Positions 1 through 7,532 of a DNA stretch of 64,000 nt are shown piece by piece. The position numbers and the translations under genes were made by a program. The notes beneath the pieces are model-generated. The model ran no database searches and was not told the DNA's origin. It saw only the letters and a list, made by a program, of their open reading frames with translations. Every line of letters starts with the position of its first letter. Position 1 is the first letter of the stretch. Source of the stretch: Bacteroidetes bacterium GWA2_40_15 (GTDB lineage: Bacteria; Bacteroidota; Bacteroidia; Bacteroidales; VadinHA17). Where the stretch lies: positions 16,261 through 80,260 of the forward strand of contig MENI01000112.1 of NCBI GenBank assembly GCA_001768195.1, read 5' to 3'.

Positions 1-2690
1 GAAAGGCAGCAGGTGTAAACATTACGATGCCAAACGGAGTTCTGAATAACCCTCCGGTTATCAGGGTTCGTGGTTTCAACTCAATTTCATCGAGTTCAAG
101 CCCGCTCATCGTTGTTGATGGTGTTCCGATCTTTACGGGGAACCTTTCAGGTACCAACTCTTTCCTTAATTCACTGTCAGATATAAATCCTGCTGATATT
201 GAATCTATGGAGATCCTGAAGGATGCGTCTGCAACGGCAATTTACGGTTCACGAGCCGCCAGCGGAGTTATTCTTATAACAACCAAGCGTGGTGCGGCCG
301 GTAATACCAAAGTTACCTATGATGGATATGCCGGATGGACCCAGCCTTACAATCTATTCGATGTTATGAACGCTGATCAGTATATTGAACATAAGAATCT
401 TGCCCGTGCAAATAATCCTGCGTCAGGTCTTGGTTTTGATTTCTTTGTTCCTACTGATGCAAATGGAAACAGAATAGACACCAAATGGTCAGATTATGTT
501 TATCAGACCGGTTTCCAGCAGAATCATGCAATATCCATTTCAGGTGCTACTAAAAATACATCATATTACCTGTCAGTAGGTTATACTGATCAGGAAGGTA
601 TGGTACAGAAAAACAGTTATAACAGGAAGAATGCCAGGCTGAATATTGACCAGAAGGTCAATAAGTATATTTCAATCAGCGCCAATATATCCTATTCAAA
701 CGGATACAGCAAAGCTCCAAATACGGGTGCTTCTTTTGCCACAGCGGGTGCTGCCCGTCTTGCATTTGTTCTTGCTCCGAACCTCGGACCATACGCTCTT
801 GACGGATCGGGGAAATATAATATAAACGGTTCAGCTATCGGAAACATGGGTCAGCCCGTTGCCAACTACGGTTATTACAACCCTGTAGCGATATTTGACC
901 TTAACAAGTTTACCACTGAGAACGACAGGTTACTGGCTACCTTGAGCGCTACAATCGAGCCTTTCAAAGGACTTACTTTCAAAACAGTATATGGACTTGA
1001 TAATGTATCAATAGAAGATAATCTTTTCCAGACCGGAGTAACCGGTGATAGCTATGCCTCAAACGGGTTAGCTTGGAACCAGTTCAACAGGCCGAACAGG
1101 TGGACCTGGACAAATACTCTTAACTATAATGTTACCCTTTCCGAGAAGTTCAATTTAGGAGCACTTGCCGGCATTGAGGAACAGTTTACTTCAGGGAAAA
1201 GCTGGATTGGACAGAAAACGAATGTGAATGACGTTTTCTTTACAGAGTACCATGGAAGCTGGACTACCGCCGGAATGGGTACAGGAGGTTTTTATGAGAA
1301 CTATTTCCTCTCATACTTCGGACGTTTGAATTTCAACTTCGACAGGAAGTATTATTTTGAAGTAACTGGCCGTAGAGATGGATTCTCCGGATTATCCGAA
1401 GGAAATAAATTCGGAAATTTCGGAGGTGCTTCAGTTATGTGGAACATATCGAAAGAGAGTTTTGCAGAAAGCCTGAACTCAATTGTTTCAGATTTGCGTC
1501 TGAAAGCCAGCTACGGCAGGGTAGGTAATATGTCAGGTATTAATTCATATGCTTCATTATTCCTTTATAATTCGGGTGTTTATGGCGCAGTTCCTTCCTG
1601 GAACTTCAACCAGGCAGGGAATCCTGAACTTCAATGGGAAGCCAGCAGCAAGTTTGATTTAGGCTTAAGCTTTGCTCTCCTGAAGGACAGGATCCAGGCA
1701 GATATTAACTGGTATTATAATAATGTTGATGACCTTATCCTCAATGTTCCACAGTCACCTTCAAAAGGTATTCCAAACAACACTGTTCCTGCCAACATGG
1801 GAACTATGTATAATACAGGTTTTGAATTTACGGTAACTTCTTATAACATTACAGGTCCGAAACTCAACTGGACAACCAGCCTGAACCTGAGTACGCTGAA
1901 AAACGAAGTTACAGAACTTGCACCCGGTGTAACTGAAATCATAGGCACAACAGGAGGCCTCGAGCAGACAAACAGAACCCTTGTTGGCTTACCGATTGGT
2001 AACATCTGGGCTGTTGAAACAAGAGGGGTTGATCCTGCAACAGGAAGGAGAATATTTGTAAATGCTGCCGGGCAGGAAATCCTTTATAGTCATGAAGCCG
2101 CCAATAAATGGACGAATCGTTCAGACGGGAGCACTGCTTCTGCCATTACTCTTGCAAAAGACGGTAAGGCTTCAGGTTCTCCGCTGCCTACACTGTTCGG
2201 AGGAATTGACAACAATCTTACATACGGTAATTTTGATGCATCCCTCAACCTTACTTACTCAATGGGGTTCTATGTATATAATGGATCCAAAGCCGGTCTG
2301 AGAGACCAGAGATGGTGGAACAACTCGGTAGAGGTGTATGAGAATGCATGGAAAACAGCCGGACAGGTAACTAATATCCCAAAACCAGTTATGAATGATA
2401 ACGTATCGAACGGTTCTGCTTTCGCAATCTCAGAAAACGTTGAAAAAGGTAACTTCCTGAAAGTAAGAAGTTTCTCTGCCGGGTACTCATTCAGGAATTT
2501 CCCGGAAATCACCGGTATTGAAAGAATCAGGGTATACGGACAGCTCTTCAATGCCTTTGTTTTTACAAAGTACACAGGATCTGACCCTGAAGTTTCAACT
2601 AACGGTGATACCAACCTGACACCTGGTATTGACAGAAACTCTGCACCACAGGCAATAACATACACCCTTGGAATTAATGTTACTTTTTAA
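1..2690 (+). CDS. SusC/RagA-family TonB-dependent outer membrane receptor (5' truncated by window)
   Basis: The frame is open from the first bases, so the true start lies upstream; an internal ATG at 27 is not the start. About 895 residues are visible against 1000-1100 usual for the family, so the signal peptide, the carboxypeptidase-like N-domain and the first part of the plug are missing. Visible plug signatures near the start are IRVRGFNS, PLIVVDGVP, the SusC hallmark DIESMEILKDASATAIYGSR and GVILITTKRG. The remainder is a long beta-barrel with alternating aromatic strands, ending in LGINVTF with the C-terminal Phe typical of outer membrane barrels. Family knowledge: it imports oligosaccharides or peptides across the outer membrane, energised by TonB, with the SusD lipoprotein as a lid. 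The SusD partner follows after 10 bases. The substrate cannot be read from the sequence. Confidence 0.95.
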   Translation, partial: KAAGVNITMPNGVLNNPPVIRVRGFNSISSSSSPLIVVDGVPIFTGNLSGTNSFLNSLSDINPADIESMEILKDASATAIYGSRAASGVILITTKRGAAGNTKVTYDGYAGWTQPYNLFDVMNADQYIEHKNLARANNPASGLGFDFFVPTDANGNRIDTKWSDYVYQTGFQQNHAISISGATKNTSYYLSVGYTDQEGMVQKNSYNRKNARLNIDQKVNKYISISANISYSNGYSKAPNTGASFATAGAARLAFVLAPNLGPYALDGSGKYNINGSAIGNMGQPVANYGYYNPVAIFDLNKFTTENDRLLATLSATIEPFKGLTFKTVYGLDNVSIEDNLFQTGVTGDSYASNGLAWNQFNRPNRWTWTNTLNYNVTLSEKFNLGALAGIEEQFTSGKSWIGQKTNVNDVFFTEYHGSWTTAGMGTGGFYENYFLSYFGRLNFNFDRKYYFEVTGRRDGFSGLSEGNKFGNFGGASVMWNISKESFAESLNSIVSDLRLKASYGRVGNMSGINSYASLFLYNSGVYGAVPSWNFNQAGNPELQWEASSKFDLGLSFALLKDRIQADINWYYNNVDDLILNVPQSPSKGIPNNTVPANMGTMYNTGFEFTVTSYNITGPKLNWTTSLNLSTLKNEVTELAPGVTEIIGTTGGLEQTNRTLVGLPIGNIWAVETRGVDPATGRRIFVNAAGQEILYSHEAANKWTNRSDGSTASAITLAKDGKASGSPLPTLFGGIDNNLTYGNFDASLNLTYSMGFYVYNGSKAGLRDQRWWNNSVEVYENAWKTAGQVTNIPKPVMNDNVSNGSAFAISENVEKGNFLKVRSFSAGYSFRNFPEITGIERIRVYGQLFNAFVFTKYTGSDPEVSTNGDTNLTPGIDRNSAPQAITYTLGINVTF

Positions 2691-2700
2691 AGTTTAAAAT

Positions 2701-4179
2701 ATGATAAAGATGAAAAATACTTATAAGATATCTCTTATTTTATTCCTAACGCTGTTAGTGGGTGCATGCTCCAAGGATGACCTTACTCTTGCCCCTCAGA
2801 CTGCGCTTGGCGAACCTAACGCCTTCGATACTAAAGAACGTATCGTCGGGCAGGTTAACGGACTCTATGCCTCAGTGAAGAACGGAGGTTTCCTTGGTGG
2901 CAGGTATTATGTGTACAATGACATCAGGGAAGAGAACTTCATCCCTAAAAGTACAAACCTGGTTACCAACTATGCTACATGGAACCATACCGTTATCGGA
3001 TCTACGAACGAGGTACAGAATCTCTGGGGTTTTGTTTATGCAAGCGTTAACGCAATAAACCTTTTCCTTACAGGTCTCGATGCAAACTATGCCTCTGGAA
3101 AACTTGCAACAGTCGGTGTTTCAGATGCAGAGTATAACCAGTATAAAGGTGAAGCCCTGGCATTGAGAGGGATATGCTACTTTTCACTGCTTCAGCTTTA
3201 TGCACAGCCTTATAACAAGGATAATGGCGCAAGTCCCGGACTTCCTTTGAGGCTTCTCGCTGAAAAAACTGCTGCTAATAATGATCTCGCAAGAAGCAGT
3301 GTAGCTGAAACTTATGCTCAGATACTTTCTGACCTTAATGCTGCAGAACCTTTACTTGCAACAAATAATGGATCTGCGCTTTTGAACGTAACCAGACTTC
3401 ATAAGAATTCTGTTGCAGCATACAAAACACGTGTATATCTGCATATGAGTAACTGGGCATCAGTAAAGTCGGAAGCTGCCAAGATCGTTTCTGCAACTGC
3501 ACCCTTTACGGCACCATCAGGCGTAGCATTCAGGCTTAACACAACATTTGCCGGAATCTGGGCTACCCCTTATACTTCAACAGAATCAGTATTCTCGATG
3601 CCTTTTACATCTACGAACCTTCCAGGTACTCAGAATGGACTTGCTCACTATCATCACCCAAGTTCAAGTGAATCTTATTTTCTGAATAAGGAACCAGGCA
3701 CAGCATATGCAATGCTCGTTGCAGCTGATGCAAGAAAAGTGTTGTTCCAGACTGGTACTGTATCAGGAAATACAGAATATTTTGTGGGAAAATGGCAGAA
3801 CTATACTGTTCAGGCTGACTATGCTCCTGTAATTCGCTATGCAGAAGTTCTTCTCAATTATGCTGAAGCTATTGCCAAATCTGATGGTCTTACCCAGCAG
3901 GCAGTTGATCTTCTTAATGCAGTCAGAACTCGTTCATTCCCTGCCGGAACATACACACTTGCAAGTTTTGCGGATGTTAGTGCGTTCTTGACTGCAGTTA
4001 TGAATGAGAGGAGTATGGAGTTCCTTGGTGAAGGTATCCGTAATATGGATATTCTGAGAACATATCAGACTATCCCCGGTAAGCAGAGTATTCCTGCTGT
4101 TCCAACTACAAGCAAGTCATATATATGGCCAATTCCTGATAGTGAGATCAGTACAAACAAGCTTATGACAGTTAATTAA
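2701..4179 (+). CDS. SusD/RagB-family nutrient-binding lipoprotein
   Basis: 492 residues with a lipoprotein signal: hydrophobic stretch SLILFLTLLVGAC with the acylated Cys at about residue 23, followed by SKDD, an acidic sorting context typical of surface lipoproteins in Bacteroidota. SusD features include the TPR-like N-half (ALRGICYFSLLQLYAQPY) and the C-terminal RYAEVLLNYAEAIAKSDG and NERSMEFLGEGIRNMDILR segments. It sits on the cell surface and caps the SusC barrel encoded just upstream. The ATG at 2701 is used; an in-frame ATG at 2710 (MKNTYKIS) would give an equally good signal peptide. It is cotranscribed with the SusC gene and ends at a clear terminator at about 4201. Ligand unknown; no glycosidase is adjacent. 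Confidence 0.95.
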   Translation: MIKMKNTYKISLILFLTLLVGACSKDDLTLAPQTALGEPNAFDTKERIVGQVNGLYASVKNGGFLGGRYYVYNDIREENFIPKSTNLVTNYATWNHTVIGSTNEVQNLWGFVYASVNAINLFLTGLDANYASGKLATVGVSDAEYNQYKGEALALRGICYFSLLQLYAQPYNKDNGASPGLPLRLLAEKTAANNDLARSSVAETYAQILSDLNAAEPLLATNNGSALLNVTRLHKNSVAAYKTRVYLHMSNWASVKSEAAKIVSATAPFTAPSGVAFRLNTTFAGIWATPYTSTESVFSMPFTSTNLPGTQNGLAHYHHPSSSESYFLNKEPGTAYAMLVAADARKVLFQTGTVSGNTEYFVGKWQNYTVQADYAPVIRYAEVLLNYAEAIAKSDGLTQQAVDLLNAVRTRSFPAGTYTLASFADVSAFLTAVMNERSMEFLGEGIRNMDILRTYQTIPGKQSIPAVPTTSKSYIWPIPDSEISTNKLMTVN

Positions 4180-4200
4180 TAATTACTGACTGAATATAGA

Positions 4201-4236
4201 AAAGGCTGTTCCTTAAGGGCAGCCTTTTTATTTTTT
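4201..4236 (+). terminator. Rho-independent terminator of the SusC/SusD unit
   Basis: AAAAGGCTG (4201-4209) pairs perfectly with CAGCCTTTT (4221-4229) around an 11-nt loop and is followed by a T-rich run (TATTTTTT). It lies 21 bases after the SusD stop. Confidence 0.85.
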
Positions 4237-4277
4237 GCTGGTTGTTAATTGCTCGTTACTTGTTGCTTGTTGAACTT
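4236..4277. repeat. Degenerate 7-bp tandem array, TTGCTTG type
   Basis: Six consecutive 7-mers read TTGCTGG, TTGTTAA, TTGCTCG, TTACTTG, TTGCTTG, TTGAACT. The period is exactly 7 throughout. It lies in the convergent gap between SusD and the NlpC/P60 gene, directly after the terminator. Confidence 0.6.
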
Positions 4278-4323
4278 TAAACCTTAACCCTGGAACTTTG
4301 AATTCTAATACCCATCCCAGGCC

Positions 4324-4355
4324 CCCCGCCTAAGCGGGGCAGGCTCTCCCGGGAG
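4324..4355. repeat. GC-rich hairpin and adjoining palindrome
   Basis: CCCCGC-CTAA-GCGGGG (4324-4339) is a perfect 6-bp stem, followed by the palindrome CTCCCGGGAG (4346-4355). It is much more GC-rich than its surroundings and could act as a bidirectional terminator or be a fragment of a dispersed repeat. Confidence 0.5.
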
Positions 4356-4370
4356 GGGATCTATCGAGCA

Positions 4371-4400
4371 CCCTGCTCCCTGCTCCCTGAGCCCTGAGCC
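4371..4400. repeat. 7-bp tandem array, CCCTGCT/CCCTGAG type
   Basis: Units are CCCTGCT, CCCTGCT, CCCTGAG, CCCTGAG and a partial CC. The array ends 5 bases from the stop codon of the minus-strand NlpC/P60 gene. Confidence 0.75.
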
Positions 4401-4405
4401 TTTTT

Positions 4406-5170
4406 CTAATCCAGTATCCTTCTTATCATCCTCAGCCTATGCGAGTAACCATTGATCTCCTTCTTGAATATCCCCTGGTGGTCAATGGAATCAATTCTTA
4501 CCCTGCCTGAAGCATGTATTACCAGACCTTGTGACAGGATCATCCCAACATGTGATATCTTCCCACGCTCATTATCAAAAAAGACCAGATCACCCGGCCC
4601 CGCGTCATTTATAAAATCTATCTGTTTGCCGGCTTCTGCCTGCTGCCAGCTGTTACGTTGTATTGCAGTGCCATGTATCTTATATAACATCTGGGTAAAT
4701 CCCGAGCAGTCAAGTCCCGAGGGGACTCTGCCTCCCCATATATAAGGACTGTTTATGAATCTCATTGCAGTATCTGTAATTGACTCTTTTGTTGATACAT
4801 AGCTACTGCTGAAATCAGGTGAGGCTGTGTAAATATTACTGCCTGCAGTGAAGCGGCCGGTTTTAAAATCAGGATTGAAGATTTCACAACCAGCCTCCAG
4901 TACAATCTTTGTCTTATCGTTCTTATAGCAGAGCAAAGAGCGGTTAAGAACATTGCCTTTTGCATCGGAGTCATCAGCGGAATGTTGCAGATGATCGATA
5001 TCTATCCATCCGGAATATTTATCAAATTCCGTTTCAATTTTCATCCAGTCTCCGGAGATGTCAGTTACAGTATATCTTTCTCCGAACAGTACCTGGCTCA
5101 ACATCTCGTTTCTGTGTGAAGGCCCCGATCGCAGGGGTACAAAAACGTTCTCACATATATATCTTTCCAT
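4406..5170 (-). CDS. NlpC/P60 (C40) cysteine peptidase with SH3-like N-domain
   Basis: 254 residues. The N-terminal half (about 1-115) contains SH3-like segments, with a recognisable W-x-K...GWI pattern at 42-56. The C-terminal half (about 130-250) is an NlpC/P60 domain: SGLDCSGF places the nucleophile at Cys155, ISHVGM gives His207 and VIHASG gives the third residue His219. Family members cut gamma-D-glutamyl-diamino-acid bonds in peptidoglycan stem peptides. No signal peptide is visible (MERYICENVFVPLRSG), which fits a cytoplasmic muropeptide-recycling enzyme like dipeptidyl-peptidase VI rather than a secreted hydrolase; this is inference. It converges with SusD across a repeat-filled gap. 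Confidence 0.88.
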   Translation of the reverse strand: MERYICENVFVPLRSGPSHRNEMLSQVLFGERYTVTDISGDWMKIETEFDKYSGWIDIDHLQHSADDSDAKGNVLNRSLLCYKNDKTKIVLEAGCEIFNPDFKTGRFTAGSNIYTASPDFSSSYVSTKESITDTAMRFINSPYIWGGRVPSGLDCSGFTQMLYKIHGTAIQRNSWQQAEAGKQIDFINDAGPGDLVFFDNERGKISHVGMILSQGLVIHASGRVRIDSIDHQGIFKKEINGYSHRLRMIRRILD

Positions 5171-5246
5171 TATTCAGTAGTTTATTCAAAATTAGTAAAT
5201 ATTGCGGAAACTCCCGGCGGAACAAAGTCGTCATCCATTTGATATT

Positions 5247-5347
5247 AACCGCAAATCGCAAAGACATTGCGCAAAGATCACAAAGGATTACATATTAAAC
5301 CATAAACTTTGCGGTCTTCGCGAAGACTTTGTGTCCTTTGCGGTTAA
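5247..5347. repeat. Inverted intergenic repeat built from GCAAAG units
   Basis: TTAACCGCAAA at about 5247, followed by GCAAAG and CACAAAGGA, is mirrored by CTTTGTGTCCTTTGCGGTTAA ending near 5347. The arms enclose short GCAAAG/CTTTGCG copies and TTCGCGAA. It occupies most of the divergent gap between the NlpC/P60 and HD-domain genes. No gene was seen here. Confidence 0.55.
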
Positions 5348-5403
5348 TGGATTTAAATTTTAAGACAAACCTTTGTAATAAATAGAGGATCGAAAAAAAT
5401 ACC

Positions 5404-5411
5404 TAATTTTG
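5404..5411 (+). promoter_or_regulatory. Candidate -7 box for the HD-domain gene
   Basis: TAATTTTG matches the Bacteroidota -7 consensus TANNTTTG and lies 34 bases before the ATG. The nearest upstream TTTG (5372-5375) is about 28 bases away, longer than the usual 18-20, so the -33 element is uncertain. Confidence 0.45.
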
Positions 5412-5444
5412 CAGCTGAAAATCAGCTACTAAACACCTGGTGCG

Positions 5445-6824
5445 ATGTCTTTAACTGAAAAGGCCGGTAAGCCGACAAAGAAAGATTTCCTGAATATCAT
5501 TCTGTTCGTCACCAGTATTTTGGCTGTTGTAGCTGCAGGCAGGAGCATTACTGATTTTTTTAGCATTGATATAACAGGAGACATAATTATTGTCTCCACA
5601 TGCTATCTGCTTCTTTATATATTCTTTTCCCATTTCCGTCATGAGATACTATATGTATCAAGGAAAATATTTTTTATCCTGATTGTTATACTGGCATTCG
5701 TCCTTTTTACAGGGATCGTAACGGCTCTTCCTGATGAAAACATGATTTATCTTATCCCCTTCACACTTATCCCTGTCGTTATAAGGATCTTCTATGATGC
5801 CAGGCTTGCATTGTTTGTACTGCTGATAACGTTAATGCTTGCTGGATTTATGGTAACTGATCCGTTTGAATTCATTTTTATGAGCCTGATAACCGGAGTG
5901 GTGGCCATCTTATCTCTTTCTGACATAAACCGAAAGTATAAGCTGCTCTTTTCGTCATTCATTGTTACAGTAACATACATTGTGATTTATCTCGCCTTAA
6001 CAATCCGTAATACCGGTAGTATAAACAATCTGAGCCTGCATGATATTAAATGGTTCTTCGGAAACGGATTATTGATTTTATCGGGATTTCAGCTTATTTC
6101 TCTGTTTGAGAAAAGGTTCTATTTCTTATCTGATTCAACAATGCAGGAATTATCTGATTCAGATCACCCTCTTCTTCGCAGGCTTTCCGAAGAGGCTCCC
6201 GGTTCATATCAGCATTCGCTGCAGGTAGCCAACCTTGCCGAAGCTGCCTCCAGAGCAATTGGAGCAAATGTTTTGCTTGCGCGAACAGGTTCGCTTTATC
6301 ATGATATTGGAAAAATTTCCGATCCATCATATTTTATTGAAAACCTGCTCCCGGAAAACAGTCCTCATCTGGATATGAATCCGGCAGAAAGCTCCCGAAT
6401 CATTTTAAACCATGTGGATGAAGGAGTGCTTCTCGCACGGGAATACAAACTTCCTGTTCAGCTGATCGATTTCATCAGAACACATCACGGAACAACAAAA
6501 GCCTATTTTTTTTATAAGAAGTATCTGGAAATGGGGAATGATGGGAAGGGTATGGAGAAGTATTTCACATACAATGGTCCCAAACCATTTTCACGTGAAA
6601 TGGCCATAGTAATGATGGCTGATGCGGTAGAGGCAGCCTCACGTACTCTTGAGAATTATACTGATGAGAGTATAAGTGAACTTGTTGAAAGGATAATCAT
6701 TATTCAGGAACAGGAAGAACAGTTCTCGGATGCTCCGCTTACCTTCAGGGATATTTCTGAAATAAAAGCTGTGTTCAAGAAGAGACTTTCAAATATATAT
6801 CACTCCCGTATCGCCTATCCCTGA
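5445..6824 (+). CDS. Polytopic membrane HD-domain phosphohydrolase (7TMR-HD/PgpH-like, short form)
   Basis: 459 residues. Residues about 15-225 form six or seven hydrophobic helices. The rest is a cytosolic HD domain: SYQHSLQVANLAEAA, LYHDIGK (the HD pair) and RTHHGTTKAYFFYKKY, with a downstream MMADAVEAASRTL. Known relatives such as PgpH hydrolyse c-di-AMP and carry a large extracellular 7TMR-HDED domain before the membrane helices; this protein starts directly at the helices, so it is about 200 residues shorter than common Bacteroidota relatives. The upstream gap is repeat-filled and noncoding, so I see no lost N-terminus. c-di-AMP hydrolysis is inference from the family. Confidence 0.82.
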   Translation: MSLTEKAGKPTKKDFLNIILFVTSILAVVAAGRSITDFFSIDITGDIIIVSTCYLLLYIFFSHFRHEILYVSRKIFFILIVILAFVLFTGIVTALPDENMIYLIPFTLIPVVIRIFYDARLALFVLLITLMLAGFMVTDPFEFIFMSLITGVVAILSLSDINRKYKLLFSSFIVTVTYIVIYLALTIRNTGSINNLSLHDIKWFFGNGLLILSGFQLISLFEKRFYFLSDSTMQELSDSDHPLLRRLSEEAPGSYQHSLQVANLAEAASRAIGANVLLARTGSLYHDIGKISDPSYFIENLLPENSPHLDMNPAESSRIILNHVDEGVLLAREYKLPVQLIDFIRTHHGTTKAYFFYKKYLEMGNDGKGMEKYFTYNGPKPFSREMAIVMMADAVEAASRTLENYTDESISELVERIIIIQEQEEQFSDAPLTFRDISEIKAVFKKRLSNIYHSRIAYP

Positions 6825-6825
6825 G

Positions 6826-6883
6826 CCTTACTCCTTACGCCTTACGCCTTGCGCCTTGCGCCTTGCGCCTTGTGCCTTGTGCC
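6826..6883. repeat. 7-bp tandem array, CCTTACG/CCTTGCG type
   Basis: Eight exact-period units: CCTTACT, CCTTACG x2, CCTTGCG x3, CCTTGTG x2, then CC. Adjacent copies tend to be identical, suggesting stepwise duplication. The array fills the whole convergent gap, starting 2 bases after the HD-gene stop and ending 2 bases before the LolA stop. Confidence 0.9.
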
Positions 6884-6884
6884 C

Positions 6885-7523
6885 TCATCTCATATCGATA
6901 ATCTCCACACCCTTATACTTTTCAGGATTGAAGATGAAAGTCTCCTGTTCCGGTTTGAACTTCAGATTATATTCTTTAACAAGTATGGTTAATACCACTC
7001 CGTCATTCCTTTTGTATTCCATCCTCTTAAGATCTGTAAGTGTTTTTCCTATTGTCAGTCTCACCCTTGTCAGATCACTATCAGGTTCTTCCGGATATAG
7101 GTCGATTAACCAGGAATCAGGCTTTTCTTCGATCAGCCTGGTCTTAAACCCTTTTTTGTACATAGTGAAGATCTCTGAAGGCTTATTCTGGAAAGAGTCA
7201 TCCTTATTGTCGGGCCTGGTAATTGTAACCTCTTTTTCAGCGACGAGATAGCTCCACGAAATATCTCCGTTAAACCAGGCTATGTTATCTTTAAGGTCGA
7301 GTTTGTATCTGTCTTTACTGATTATTACTGATCCGTTCGTGGTGTCGTGCCTGTTTTCAGCGAGATCATCAGTTACCAGGATGAATTTCATTGATACGGA
7401 TGGAGCTCCGAGAGCATTTGAGGAGAATTTATCAAGTACCTTAACTGCCGCAGGATCTGTCTGTCCTGAAGCAATAAATGTAATAAACAAGACTGGTAAA
7501 AGTAGAATTATCCTGATTTTCAT
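6885..7523 (-). CDS. LolA-like outer membrane lipoprotein carrier protein
   Basis: 212 residues from the ATG at 7523; an in-frame ATG at 7532 adds MEI but MKIRIILLLPVLFITFIASG is the better signal peptide. The mature protein has the LolA pattern: VLDKFSSNALGAPSVSMKF, GSVIISKDRYKLDLKDN, DISWSYLVAEKEVTITRPD and a C-terminal FIFNPEKYKGVEIIDMR. Family knowledge: a periplasmic chaperone that ferries lipoproteins from the LolCDE exporter to the outer membrane. It starts just downstream of ftsK on the same strand, which recurs in Bacteroidota and suggests cotranscription. Confidence 0.88.
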   Translation of the reverse strand: MKIRIILLLPVLFITFIASGQTDPAAVKVLDKFSSNALGAPSVSMKFILVTDDLAENRHDTTNGSVIISKDRYKLDLKDNIAWFNGDISWSYLVAEKEVTITRPDNKDDSFQNKPSEIFTMYKKGFKTRLIEEKPDSWLIDLYPEEPDSDLTRVRLTIGKTLTDLKRMEYKRNDGVVLTILVKEYNLKFKPEQETFIFNPEKYKGVEIIDMR

Positions 7524-7532
7524 AATTTCCAT

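Noticed and set aside
1-4179. Linking the SusC/SusD pair with the glycosidases at 49-54 kb as one utilisation locus
   Set aside because: They are 45 kb apart with unrelated housekeeping genes between; no evidence of a shared regulator.
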